Shown: piece by piece, positions 15,934 to 24,630 of the stretch
Numbering within the stretch: the stretch's first letter is position 1
Layout of the letters: every line of letters begins with the position of its first letter
Origin: UBA9676 sp036005525
GTDB taxonomy: Bacteria > Actinomycetota > Actinomycetes > Streptosporangiales > Streptosporangiaceae
DNA: 64,000 bases
Direction: 5' to 3'
Assembly: GCA_036005525.1 (NCBI GenBank)
Contig: DASYQM010000450.1
Coordinates: 1 to 64,000 of the forward strand
The notes under the pieces: generated by a model
Told to the model about the DNA's origin: nothing
Database searches by the model: none
What the model saw: the letters and a program-made list of their open reading frames with translations, nothing else
Translations under genes and position numbers: made by a program

Positions 15934-16873
15934 CCCGGCGGCGGCGGCCCAGCGGGCGAGTCCCCTGATCGCCGTCGGGCCCCGGCCAGCTGAGTGGGCC
16001 GCCGATGCGATCCGCAGGGGCGGCGGGGAGGTCGTCGCCCTGGACCGCAACCCGGCCGGCCTGGTCTGGACGGACGGCGCAACGACGGAGAGCCTCCGCA
16101 CAGTGATCGCGGCCCACCCGGAGATCTCGTGGGTGCAGCTGCCGCAGGCGGGCGTGGAAACGGTGGCCGAGGCCGGCGTCATCGACCGGCAGCGGCGGTG
16201 GACCTCGGCGAAGGGCGCCTACGCCGAGCCGGTTGCCGAGCACGCGCTCGCGCTGCTACTGGCAGGGCTGCGTCAGCTGCCCATGCGGGCCCGCGCCCGG
16301 TCCTGGGGCGAGCCGGCCGGGGTCAGCCTGTTCGACCAGCGGGTCACGGTCGTTGGCGGGGGAGGCATCGCCGCGGAGCTGCTGCGCCTGCTCGGGCCTT
16401 TCCGCGTGGACGTGACCATCGTCCGGCAGCGGCCCGAACCGCTCGCGGGCGCCTCCCGGACGGTCGGCACCGGCCGGCTGCTGGAGGCCCTGGTCGGCGC
16501 GCGGGCGGTGGTGCTCGCGCTGGCCCTCACCCCGCACACGCGGAACCTGATCGGCGCGGCGGCGCTCGCAGCGATGGAGCAGGACGCGTGGCTGGTCAAC
16601 GTGGCCCGTGGCGGGCTGGTCGACAGCGCGGCGCTCCTGCACGCCCTGCGGTCCGGGCAGATCGGTGGCGCCGCGCTCGACGTGACCGACCCCGAGCCGC
16701 TGCCGGCGGGCCATCCCCTCTGGGACCTGCCCAACTGCCTCATAACCCCGCACACCGCCGACACCGAGGAAATGACCCGGCCGCTCCTCGCTAACCGGAT
16801 CGCTGAGAACGTCCGGCGGCTGACCACGGGCCAGGAACTGGTGGGCCAGGTGGATCCAGACCTCGGTTACTGA
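15914..16873 (+). CDS. D-isomer-specific 2-hydroxyacid dehydrogenase
   Basis: 319-aa NAD(P)-dependent dehydrogenase of the D-2-hydroxyacid family. The nucleotide loop is atypical (TVVGGGGIAAELLRLLG in place of GxGxIG), while the catalytic R is in VNVARGGLVD, E in DPEPLPAGHPLW and H in ITPHTADT. The substrate (glyoxylate, hydroxypyruvate or phosphoglycerate type) cannot be assigned. ATG lies within the end of the DUF1707 gene, so the two are probably co-expressed. Confidence 0.88.
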   Translation: MRPPRPDPAAAAQRASPLIAVGPRPAEWAADAIRRGGGEVVALDRNPAGLVWTDGATTESLRTVIAAHPEISWVQLPQAGVETVAEAGVIDRQRRWTSAKGAYAEPVAEHALALLLAGLRQLPMRARARSWGEPAGVSLFDQRVTVVGGGGIAAELLRLLGPFRVDVTIVRQRPEPLAGASRTVGTGRLLEALVGARAVVLALALTPHTRNLIGAAALAAMEQDAWLVNVARGGLVDSAALLHALRSGQIGGAALDVTDPEPLPAGHPLWDLPNCLITPHTADTEEMTRPLLANRIAENVRRLTTGQELVGQVDPDLGY

Positions 16874-16909
16874 CCGTGGAATAATCGCGGGCGCGCTCGC
16901 GATCTGCGA

Positions 16910-17059
16910 ATGGACGCAACCGATGGAACCACTGCCGAGGAGGGCTGCCTGGACTCGGGCACACCGGGCGGCCGGCCGCTGACGTTCACCGCACTGGCCG
17001 AGCCCTTCCCCGGGCCTGGCTGGCAGGGCGCGTTCTCCTCGGCCTGGCCGCAGCCGTAG
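16910..17059 (+). CDS. Possible 49-aa peptide ORF
   Basis: An uninterrupted ATG-to-TAG frame of 49 codons in the gap between two convergent genes. The peptide has an acidic N-terminal half and a C-terminal half rich in P, F, G and W (LAEPFPGPGWQGAFSSAWP). No clear ribosome site is seen and no family is recognised. It is listed because it sits next to an ATP-grasp ligase and an amine oxidase. It may be a chance ORF in GC-rich DNA. Confidence 0.2.
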   Translation: MDATDGTTAEEGCLDSGTPGGRPLTFTALAEPFPGPGWQGAFSSAWPQP

Positions 17060-17085
17060 CGGCCAGGCGCCGCCGGCAAGCCGGG

Positions 17086-18978
17086 CTACCCCGGCGGCAC
17101 GTCCAGCGCTGGGTTGCGGTCGAAGAACCCGGCTGGCTTGAGCCAGAACGAGACCCTGTCAACCGGCATGACCGGCCAGTCCTCCGGCCGGGTGATGTGG
17201 TGGATGCCGAATACATACCAGAGCACCACATCGGTGTTCTCGATGGGCCGGTTCGCCGCGGTCCACCTGGGCAGCCCCGAGTCACCGTCGCTGAGGTTCG
17301 GGAAATCGCCGCACGGCCAGCGCTCGTCCTCGCGGTACGGCGTGACCCACAGGGTGTGACCGATCGCTCCGGCCTGCCGGAGCACCGGTGATGAGCGGTC
17401 CAGCAGCGGCGGGAAGCTGCCGGCCGGGATCAGCTTGTACCCGACGGGGGTCCCCAGGCTGGACCGGACCGCGTCGTTGACGACCGTCCAGCATCGCTGG
17501 GCCTGCCAGTCGTAGTCCTGCTTGCCCTCCTCCTCCGTGCGCAGCGGCGTGCCGCGGACGACCAGGCCCAGCCCGTCCGGGTTGCCGGGGCCGGCCGGCA
17601 GCGCCGCCGACTCGGACACGTGCACCGTGTTGCCCGGGCCGTCCACGTCCAGATCGAGGCGGGCGACGATGAAGTGCTGGTGGAAGGGTGCGTAGGTCCG
17701 CTCGTCCACCAGGGTGCCGTAGCGCGGCTGGCGGCCGCCGGGAAAGGACGAGGTGACCATGATGCCGGTAGCGCGGACCTCGCACTCGATGCTGCCGTCC
17801 TGGTAAAAGCGCCAGTAGACGAGGTATTCGTAGTTCGCGACGGTGACGTGGAAGGACACCACAAGGCGCCGCGCGCGGCGCACCTCCGCGCCGGACATGT
17901 GGTCCACGTGCTTCCACAGGACCCCGTCGTCCTCCTCGTGGATGCAGATGGCGTTCCTGATCGTGCGGGGCTCCCCGGACGTGTCGTGCACCACCGCATC
18001 CAGGTAGGTGATCTCGCCCAGGCAGTCGCAGCCGAGCGCGAGGGAGGTGGTCATGAACCCGAGGCCCCATTCGCCGATGTCGAACGCAGTCCTGCGGTAG
18101 TGATCAACGGTGGTGTCGCGGTAGGGCACGATCATTTCGGCGAACGAGAGCCGGTGCGCGACCGGCCGGAGCCGGCCGGCGTCGTGAAACCCGACCTCGT
18201 GCAGGACCAGCCCCTCCCGGTGGTTGAAGCCGATCCGCATCCGCCAGTTCTGCCACGAGAGCACCCTGCCGTCCATGCGGAACGAAACCCCGCCGGGCTG
18301 GCTCACGACCAGCGGGCTCACCGCACGCAGCGGGCCCGGCAGGAGCCTTGGCAGGTACTCGCCCCTGACGTCGGGCAGCACGGCGGGGTCCCCGCGGCCG
18401 AGGCTGTCTTCGAGCTCGAGCAGCGCCATGCGGTTGAGGTCGACGATGGGGTGCAGCCCGGTGACGTGGTGGGCGTAGGGGTTTCCGCCCGGGGCGCCGC
18501 GGTACCAGACGTCCGCCCAGCCGAGCCGCAGGCCGCGGTAGCGCTCGGGGACGTTGTGCGCCCGGTACGCCCACACGTCCGTGAGGACGCGGGCCGGGTC
18601 GGTGATCCCGCGCCGGGCGAGCGCGGCGGCGAGCTGGGGGTGGCCGCGGAGCATCTCGTCGCATTCGGACCACTCGTCCACCGTCATGTTCGGCTGCTGG
18701 CCCGGCAGGTGCTCCCAGGTCTCCACCGTGGCGTCGGCCAGGCACACCACGGCCCGGTAGGCCTGGCCGTCGTCCCGGTTCCAGCAGACGGCCTGCGCCT
18801 TGCGCACGCACGGCACGCCGGTTCCGTGGGCCGCCAGGGTGTCCTTTGCCGGCTCGATGAGCTCGATCGACGCGAAGCGCCAGCGTGGGCCCAGCCCCCG
18901 GGCATGCCGCAGGACGGCGGCGACCGCCCGGAACTCCGCGGCCGTGAGCGGGTCGAGCGGGTGCGGCGCGCTGGCCAA
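17086..18978 (-). CDS. Copper-containing primary amine oxidase
   Basis: 630-aa copper amine oxidase, which oxidises a primary amine to an aldehyde with release of H2O2 and ammonia. All key residues are visible: topaquinone precursor Y383 in ANYEY, catalytic base D300 in AFDIGEWG, copper ligands H433 and H435 (HQH), and a later His in the GIHHITRPEDWP block. No signal peptide, so intracellular like many actinobacterial tyramine/phenethylamine oxidases. It starts 3 nt after the ATP-grasp stop; the two form an operon read from the right. Confidence 0.93.
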   Translation of the reverse strand: MASAPHPLDPLTAAEFRAVAAVLRHARGLGPRWRFASIELIEPAKDTLAAHGTGVPCVRKAQAVCWNRDDGQAYRAVVCLADATVETWEHLPGQQPNMTVDEWSECDEMLRGHPQLAAALARRGITDPARVLTDVWAYRAHNVPERYRGLRLGWADVWYRGAPGGNPYAHHVTGLHPIVDLNRMALLELEDSLGRGDPAVLPDVRGEYLPRLLPGPLRAVSPLVVSQPGGVSFRMDGRVLSWQNWRMRIGFNHREGLVLHEVGFHDAGRLRPVAHRLSFAEMIVPYRDTTVDHYRRTAFDIGEWGLGFMTTSLALGCDCLGEITYLDAVVHDTSGEPRTIRNAICIHEEDDGVLWKHVDHMSGAEVRRARRLVVSFHVTVANYEYLVYWRFYQDGSIECEVRATGIMVTSSFPGGRQPRYGTLVDERTYAPFHQHFIVARLDLDVDGPGNTVHVSESAALPAGPGNPDGLGLVVRGTPLRTEEEGKQDYDWQAQRCWTVVNDAVRSSLGTPVGYKLIPAGSFPPLLDRSSPVLRQAGAIGHTLWVTPYREDERWPCGDFPNLSDGDSGLPRWTAANRPIENTDVVLWYVFGIHHITRPEDWPVMPVDRVSFWLKPAGFFDRNPALDVPPG

Positions 18979-18981
18979 CGG

Positions 18982-20445
18982 TCAGGCCATCTTGAACGCG
19001 AGCAGGCTGCCCGGCTGGCGTTGCGGCGGGACCGGCCGCGAGCCGGCGAACTCCGCCCGCAGGCCGGCGGCCCACTGCTTGCAGCGTTCCTCGAGCCGGT
19101 TGTCGTCAGTCTGCAGCCGGCCGCGCGTGACCAGGGCACCCATATCCGCGCCATGGTAGCGATAGTCGCCGGCGGCCAGGATGCGCAGGTAAAAGGCCTC
19201 CGATTCACTGACGATCCCGTGCCAGTCGTTTCCCCAGCGGCGGAAGGCGGTCGTTCCGTCGGGCCCGAGGTGGTAGATGCCCGTCCGGGGCGCCTGGGTG
19301 AGAAACTCGACCTGGTCGCCGGTTTCCTTGATGATGATCTGGCTCCAGACGTCGACGCTGGCCTCGCGGGACCAGCGCTCGTTGATCTCGCCGATGTCGA
19401 CCGCGTAGTCGATGTCGAGGTACTCGAGCAAGTGGAAGAGGAACAGCGGCAGGTCCGCGTAGGCGCCGGCCGTGACGTTCGTCATCGAGCTGATGCCGCT
19501 GATCCTTGGGTTGAGCTCGCCCAGGTACAGCTCAGCCGTTCCGGTGTCGACGAGGTAGTCGACCTCGAAGAAGCCGACGTAGCCCTCGCCAGCGAGCCGG
19601 TCGCCGAGCCGCCGGGTGAACTCCCTCGCCCGCTGTTTTTGTGCGCTCGAGAGCGTCGCAGGATAGTCGTTGCCGGCCCAGCCGCCGCGGTACGGCGTGA
19701 GCTCGGGATGGCCGGTGATGTCGTTCATCAGCGGCCCGACGAGTGTGCCATGCCGGGTCAGGACCGCCTCGACGGCGATGGCGCGGTGGTCGATCCGGCG
19801 CATCACCTTGAGGTCCTGGGTCGCCAGTGGCTCCTTCGCGGCGCAGGCCGCCCAGTCCGCCTCGCTGCGGACGAAGAAGGTGGTCTTCCCCGAGTCGCCG
19901 TAGGGCATCTGCACGACCAGGTCGTGACCCAGCCCGGACCGCTCCGCGAGAGCCGCCAGCTCCCGGTAGCTGGCCGCCCGGCCGAGCACGTTCGGGACGC
20001 TCGGCACCCCTGCATCGTTGCCCAGCCGGGTAGTGACGATCTTGGAGTCGAGGCGGTGCCTGAGCTCGGCGGGCGGGTGAGCGACCCGGAGCCCGGCGCT
20101 GGCCGCCAGGGACTCGGTCTGCTCATCGAACATGACGAACACCGCCCGGCCGCCGGGGCCGAGCGTCTTCATCCAGCCGGTGACCTCGCGGTGCCTCAGC
20201 AGGTAGTTGCAGATGTCCTCGATCGAGGAGAATTCGGGTGCCTCGCGGTCGGTTGGCACGAAGACGTTGGGATGGCTGCCGTCGAAGGAGTCGAAGTAGT
20301 TGACGTAGTGGAAGTTGCGGACCCAGCGGTCGATCCCCAGCAGGTTGAACGCGGTCGGCGAGACGAAATAGATCGGCGTCTGGTTGGTGCGGAAGAACTC
20401 GCGTAGGTCGGAGACCCCGCGAAACCTCGGTGGCGGGCCGCTCAT
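18982..20445 (-). CDS. ATP-grasp ligase of unknown substrate
   Basis: 487-aa ATP-grasp protein, often labelled biotin-carboxylase-like. ATG 20445 is chosen for AAGGAGA 6 nt upstream; an in-frame ATG 21 codons earlier lacks one. The N-terminal domain (about 1-140) is specific to this group. The ATP-grasp core follows, with lysine region DSKIVTTRLGN, glycine loop MPYGDSGKTTFF, and Mg-binding end VGFFEVDYLV ... YLGELNPRISG. No biotin or CoA partner is encoded nearby. It precedes the amine oxidase in the same operon, so it might ligate an amine-containing substrate or product (inference). Confidence 0.83.
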   Translation of the reverse strand: MSGPPPRFRGVSDLREFFRTNQTPIYFVSPTAFNLLGIDRWVRNFHYVNYFDSFDGSHPNVFVPTDREAPEFSSIEDICNYLLRHREVTGWMKTLGPGGRAVFVMFDEQTESLAASAGLRVAHPPAELRHRLDSKIVTTRLGNDAGVPSVPNVLGRAASYRELAALAERSGLGHDLVVQMPYGDSGKTTFFVRSEADWAACAAKEPLATQDLKVMRRIDHRAIAVEAVLTRHGTLVGPLMNDITGHPELTPYRGGWAGNDYPATLSSAQKQRAREFTRRLGDRLAGEGYVGFFEVDYLVDTGTAELYLGELNPRISGISSMTNVTAGAYADLPLFLFHLLEYLDIDYAVDIGEINERWSREASVDVWSQIIIKETGDQVEFLTQAPRTGIYHLGPDGTTAFRRWGNDWHGIVSESEAFYLRILAAGDYRYHGADMGALVTRGRLQTDDNRLEERCKQWAAGLRAEFAGSRPVPPQRQPGSLLAFKMA

Positions 20446-20676
20446 CCGGTCTCCTTGCTGCAGAGCTCCGGCACCGTTGTCCGGGCGCATCCCTTGCTGT
20501 CCTGACATAGCGTGACTACCCAGCCATGCCGTGCGCCACCCGCTCGCCGGACGTGTGCCAGCCCCCCGGCTGAGAGGTCCGGATCGTCCGGGGCGGGGTG
20601 TCGAGGATGCGTCCGCCGCTCCGACTGCCCTATGACGAGCCAGCCGGACGGGCGACGTCCGCTAGGAGGGATGAGC

Positions 20677-21543
20677 ATGAAGCCCACCACGACCGGCACC
20701 CTGAAGGTGCCCGGCGCGAGCCTGTACTACGAGGTCCGCGGCTCCGGCCCAGTCCTCCTGCTGGTCTGCGGCGGGCTCTATGACGCCGCCGGATATGCGG
20801 GCCTGGCAAGGCAGCTCGCCGACCGGTACACCGTGGTGACCTACGACCGGCGCGGCAACTCGCGCAGCCCGCTGGACGGCCCCCCGGAGGAGCAGCGCAT
20901 CGATGTCCACGGCGACGACGCGCACCGCGTGCTGGCGGCGGTGGACGTGACGAGCGGCGATCCCGCGCGTGTCTTCGGCAACAGCTCAGGTGCGATCATC
21001 GGGCTGGAGCTGGCTGCCCGCCACCCCGAGCAGGTACGCACCGTCGTTGCCCACGAGCCGCCGATCTTCGAGCTGCTGCCCGACCGCGACCACTGGCGCA
21101 CCGTCATGCGGGAGGTGGCGGACACGTTCCGCAAGAAGGGCGCCGGGCCCGCAGGGGAGGTACTCAGCGCCGCGCTGCAGATGAGCGGCGATGGCCCGGA
21201 CGACGATCGCGCCCCGGGCGGCGGGCCGGGCCCGGAGGGGGAGCCGGATCCGGAGACCATGCAGATGATGGCGCGCATCGGGCAGAACATGGTGTCCTTC
21301 ATCGGCTACGAGGTGCCGCCGTTTGCCACGTACACGCCCGACATCGCCGCGCTCAGGGCGTCGCCGGTGCGGGCCGTGTTGGCGGTGGGCGAGGCGTCAC
21401 GCGGGGAGCCGCCCTACCGGGCCGCCTTCGCCGTTGCCGAAAAGCTGGGGACCGAGCCCGTGGTGTTCCCCGGCGACCACGGGGGCTTCGGCTCCGATCC
21501 GGTGGCGTTCGCCGCCAGGCTCCGCGACGTGCTGACGGGGTGA
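20677..21543 (+). CDS. Alpha/beta hydrolase
   Basis: 288-aa alpha/beta-hydrolase fold protein. Oxyanion segment LLLVCGGLYDAAG, nucleophile elbow GNSSGA (Ser), acidic residue after LAVGEAS, and catalytic His in FPGDHGGFG. A Gly/Pro/Asp-rich insert (about residues 170-195) lies in the cap. ATG 20677 is selected because AGGAGG ends 7 nt before it; ATG 20671 in frame is too close. Esterase or C-C hydrolase activity is likely but unassigned. Confidence 0.87.
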   Translation: MKPTTTGTLKVPGASLYYEVRGSGPVLLLVCGGLYDAAGYAGLARQLADRYTVVTYDRRGNSRSPLDGPPEEQRIDVHGDDAHRVLAAVDVTSGDPARVFGNSSGAIIGLELAARHPEQVRTVVAHEPPIFELLPDRDHWRTVMREVADTFRKKGAGPAGEVLSAALQMSGDGPDDDRAPGGGPGPEGEPDPETMQMMARIGQNMVSFIGYEVPPFATYTPDIAALRASPVRAVLAVGEASRGEPPYRAAFAVAEKLGTEPVVFPGDHGGFGSDPVAFAARLRDVLTG

Positions 21544-21556
21544 CGCCGGCATGCGC

Positions 21557-21907
21557 TCAGCAGGTCAGGTGCAGCACCGCGTTGGTGTGCTTGGTGGCCT
21601 CGCTCAGCACGCCGATCGCCTGCGCCGTGGGCAGGACGACCAGGTCGACGTCGCGGCGGCGGGCCTCCTCCTTGACTTGCTTCATCACCGGCAGCGAGCC
21701 GTTGGCGCCGGTGCCGATCACCAGCCGCCGGCATCGCCAGGGGATGTCCTCCGCGACAGAGAGCGGGGTGTGCCCGTATCCGCCGCGGAACTTCTTGGAG
21801 GCGGCCTTCTTGCGCTTGCGGATCTTTCCGCGGTCGATGATCAGGTCGTGATCGTAGGTCACGCCGTCGACCCGGATCGAACCGAACGAGTACTCGGTGA
21901 ATCGCAT
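21557..21907 (-). CDS. Mth938-like (DUF498) domain protein
   Basis: 116-aa protein of the Mth938/NDUFAF3 family: opening SFGSIRVDGVTYDHDLII, central RRLVIGTGANGSLPVM, and the end LPTAQAIGVLSEATKHTNAVLHLTC. Family members are small single-domain proteins of unknown biochemical role. ATG 21907 has AGGGGG upstream. Convergent with the hydrolase gene, 13 nt apart. Confidence 0.85.
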   Translation of the reverse strand: MRFTEYSFGSIRVDGVTYDHDLIIDRGKIRKRKKAASKKFRGGYGHTPLSVAEDIPWRCRRLVIGTGANGSLPVMKQVKEEARRRDVDLVVLPTAQAIGVLSEATKHTNAVLHLTC

Positions 21908-22018
21908 GCCGATGCCCCCTAACGATCGGGCAGTGACATACATCCCCGGGAGCCCAGCCGCACACGCGCCGGTCACAGCATTTGTTGGCGCGGGCCGGCG
22001 CAGCAAGCCTGCCGGGGA

Positions 22019-22771
22019 TCACGGCAGCGGGCTGAGACCTGCCGCCGTGAGCAGGTAGGCGCCCTCGTCGTGGCCGGGGCCGGCGGCGAGCCCGGCGATT
22101 TCCTTGCCAACCTGCTCCGGGGTCAGAGCGGGGCCGAGGTTGTCCAAGAAGGCGGGGACGTCCACGCCCGCCCGGGCGGCGTAGGCGGCGACCGCGGCCG
22201 CGCCCAGGCCGGTTGCCGGTGTCAGCTGCGGGAGCACCGAGGTGAACCTGATGCCGAGCGCTTCCCGCTCGGACTCGGCGGCGGCGTAGGACGTCAGGAA
22301 CCGGATGGTGGCCTTGGCCCCGGCGTAGCCGCCAGACAGCGGCGAGCCGTTGAGCGCGGCCCCGCTGGAGAAGGCGATGACCACGCTGCCCGGGTCGAGG
22401 GGGCGCAGCAGCGCCTCGCGGGTCCAGTGGAACGCCTGCTGCACGTCGACGTCCCAGTTGCGGCTGAACGTCTGCCAGGTGTGGCGGTGCAGCGGCCGGG
22501 ACAGCGGGCTCGCCCCGGCGTTCAGCACGAGCACGCGGGGGGAGTACGTGTCGATCAGCTGCCCGGCGACGACGGGATCGGTCGCGTCGGCGGCGACGGG
22601 CGTGAACGTGTCGCCAAGCTGCTCGCGCAGATCCGCCAGCCGGGCGGGATCGCGGGCGACGCCGACGACGTGCGCTCCGGCTTGGGACAGCGCGGCGGCG
22701 ATGCCACGGCCGAAGCCCCGGCTGGCGCCGGTGACCAGTGCGGTTGTTCCTGAGAGCTCTTGTGCTGGCAT
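22019..22771 (-). CDS. Short-chain dehydrogenase/reductase
   Basis: 250-aa SDR with a TGASRGFGRGIA nucleotide loop, LNAGAS (NNAG equivalent), catalytic Ser in FSSGAALNG and YAGAK (YxxxK). ATG 22771 is chosen for CAAGGAG 7 nt upstream. Divergent from the ECF sigma gene, so it may be a target of that sigma factor. Substrate unknown. Confidence 0.9.
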   Translation of the reverse strand: MPAQELSGTTALVTGASRGFGRGIAAALSQAGAHVVGVARDPARLADLREQLGDTFTPVAADATDPVVAGQLIDTYSPRVLVLNAGASPLSRPLHRHTWQTFSRNWDVDVQQAFHWTREALLRPLDPGSVVIAFSSGAALNGSPLSGGYAGAKATIRFLTSYAAAESEREALGIRFTSVLPQLTPATGLGAAAVAAYAARAGVDVPAFLDNLGPALTPEQVGKEIAGLAAGPGHDEGAYLLTAAGLSPLP

Positions 22772-22990
22772 CCTGTTGCTCCTTGTCGCGCGTGGCAGGT
22801 TTGTTCCTGCGGGTTTCACAGCTACAGATCCGCGCGACCCCGGGAACTCACCGGACGTCGCCGGCGGCCGGCATCCAGGCGGACGTCGCGCGGGCGCAGC
22901 ACAGGCCGATGACTTTTGCTGCTGCCTGGGATCTGTACGGGTGAGGCACGCGCGTGAGGAACGTTCACGCGGTAACCGGCAGGAGTGGCG

Positions 22991-24025
22991 ATGTCAGCAG
23001 GGACCGGGGCGGAACCGGGTAACCCCCCGCCCGGCAGCGACGATTTCGCGCGCCTGACCGACCCGTTCCGGCCCGAGCTGCTCGCGTACTGCTACCGCAT
23101 GCTCGGCTCGGTCCATGATGCCGAGGACCAGGTGCAGGAGACCCTGATCCGGGCGTGGCGGTCCTACGGCGAGTTCGAGGGCCGCGCGTCGCTGCGGACG
23201 TGGCTCTACCGGATCGCCACCAACGCGTGCCTGCGCGCGCTGGAGAACCGCAGCCGGCGGCCGCTGCCGTCCGGCCTGGCCGGGCCCGGCGAGGACCCGG
23301 AAGCGCCGCTGGCGGCGGCGCGGCCGGAGGTTCCGTGGCTGCAGCCTTTCCCGGACGCGCTGCTGCGCGCCGAATCCGCCGACCCCGCGTCGGTCGCCGC
23401 GTCGCGAGCGAGCGTGCGGCTGGCCCTGATCGCCGCCGTGCAGTACCTGCCGCCCCGGCAGCGTGCGGTGCTTATTCTGCGCGACGTGCTGGCGTGGCGG
23501 GCCTCGGAGGTCGCCGGTCTGCTCGGGGTCTCCACAGTCGCGGTGAACAGCGTCTTGCAGCGCGCCCGTGACCATCTCCGACAGGCAGCGCCCGCGCCGG
23601 GCGAGATCCGCGAGCCCGGCGAGCCGGAGCTGCGCACGCTGCTCGACCGGTACGCGTCGGCCTTCGAGAACGCCGACGTGCCCGCGCTCACGCGGCTGCT
23701 GCGCGCCGACGCCGTCCTCGAGATGCCGCCGCTGCCGGGCTGGTTCGCCGGCCGCGAGCGTATCGGGCGTTTCCTCGCCTTCCGTGTCTTCGGCCGGCCC
23801 GGCGACTTCGCGATGGTCCCCACCGCGGCCAATGGCCAGCCGGCGTTCGCCGCCTACCTGCGCGGGCACGACGGCGTGCACCGTGCCCACGCGGTGCAGG
23901 TACTCACGGTCTCCGCCTCAGGCATCGCGCACGTCGTCTCGTTCAACCAGCCCGAGCTGCTTGCCACGTTCGGCATGGCGCAGACCCTCCCCTCCACGAC
24001 CGGGGCGGCAGGGCAGCGCCGGTGA
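22991..24025 (+). CDS. ECF RNA polymerase sigma factor, SigG-like with C-terminal SnoaL-like domain
   Basis: 344-aa sigma factor resembling Mycobacterium SigG (TIGR02960 type). Sigma2 spans about 25-95 (LAYCYRMLGSVHDAEDQVQETLIRAWR), sigma4 about 145-200 (LPPRQRAVLILRDVLAWRASEVAGLLGVSTVAVNS motif area), then an NTF2/SnoaL-like domain at about 215-330 (LLDRYASAFENADVPALTRLL), typical of sigma factors regulated in cis. ATG 22991 has AGGAG 5 nt upstream. Its stop overlaps the next start (GTGA), giving a sigma/MDMPI operon. Confidence 0.9.
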   Translation: MSAGTGAEPGNPPPGSDDFARLTDPFRPELLAYCYRMLGSVHDAEDQVQETLIRAWRSYGEFEGRASLRTWLYRIATNACLRALENRSRRPLPSGLAGPGEDPEAPLAAARPEVPWLQPFPDALLRAESADPASVAASRASVRLALIAAVQYLPPRQRAVLILRDVLAWRASEVAGLLGVSTVAVNSVLQRARDHLRQAAPAPGEIREPGEPELRTLLDRYASAFENADVPALTRLLRADAVLEMPPLPGWFAGRERIGRFLAFRVFGRPGDFAMVPTAANGQPAFAAYLRGHDGVHRAHAVQVLTVSASGIAHVVSFNQPELLATFGMAQTLPSTTGAAGQRR

Positions 24026-24618
24026 CCGGGGCCGGCCCGGCGGCGGGGCAGGAGTGCGGGGCCGGGCTGCTGGACCGGGCGATCGGCTATGCGGTCGGCG
24101 TCGCCGGTGAGGTCGCGCCGGAGTTCCTGCCGCGCCCGACGCCGTGCCGGGGCTGGGACCTGGAGATGCTGCTCCGGCACGCCAACGAGTCGCTGGCCGC
24201 GCTCCACGAGGGCATCGACGCCGGGCGCGTCGGCCTGGTACCCGCCGCCGCGCAGGGTGAGCCGGCGGCTGACCTCGCCCGGATCTTCCGCGAGCGGGCC
24301 GGCCGGCTTCGCAGCGCGTCGGCCAGTGCGGGCCGCCGGCGCCGCGTCGTCTACATCGCCGGCTGCCCGCTGGCGGCCACCGCCATGGAAGGCGTGGCAG
24401 CCCTCGAGATCGCGGTCCACGGGTGGGACATGTCCCAGGCATGCGGGCACCGCAGGCCGATCCCGCAGCCGCTGGCGGCTGACCTGCTCACGCTGGCACC
24501 ACTGCTCGTCCCCGAGACCGGCCGGCACCCGCTGTTCGCCGCGCCGGCTGCCGTGCCACCGGGAGCAGGCCCCAGCGACCGGCTCGCCGCCTTCCTCGGC
24601 CGCGCTCTCCGCGCGTAG
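24022..24618 (+). CDS. TIGR03086-like / MDMPI-N (DinB-like) putative metal-binding protein
   Basis: 198-aa four-helix DinB-like protein of the mycothiol-dependent maleylpyruvate isomerase superfamily. Visible: PTPCRGWDLEMLLRHANESL (first helix with His) and the later EIAVHGWDMSQACG (His ligand). It overlaps the sigma gene by 4 nt, so equal stoichiometry is expected. By analogy with zinc-dependent anti-sigma factors it may sense thiol or metal status and control the sigma factor; this is inferred from gene order. Confidence 0.8.
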   Translation: MTGAGPAAGQECGAGLLDRAIGYAVGVAGEVAPEFLPRPTPCRGWDLEMLLRHANESLAALHEGIDAGRVGLVPAAAQGEPAADLARIFRERAGRLRSASASAGRRRRVVYIAGCPLAATAMEGVAALEIAVHGWDMSQACGHRRPIPQPLAADLLTLAPLLVPETGRHPLFAAPAAVPPGAGPSDRLAAFLGRALRA

Positions 24619-24623
24619 CGCGG
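24600..24623. terminator. Small GC stem-loop at a gene end
   Basis: CCGCGCT (24600-24606) pairs with AGCGCGG (24617-24623) around a 10-nt loop that spans the stop codon. It lies between convergent genes. Weak terminator candidate. Confidence 0.3.
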
Positions 24624-24630
24624 CCGGGCG

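Noticed and set aside
10572..16873. Possible biosynthetic gene cluster around the VioB-like protein, PLP enzyme and serine hydrolase
   Set aside because: No indole oxidase, halogenase, NRPS, PKS or other core enzyme; the genes have separate leaderless promoters and mixed orientation.
16910..17059. Firm call of a graspetide-type RiPP precursor
   Set aside because: The 49-aa ORF has no ribosome site, no repeated acidic/Thr core typical of graspetides and no seen conservation; kept only as a low-confidence ORF.
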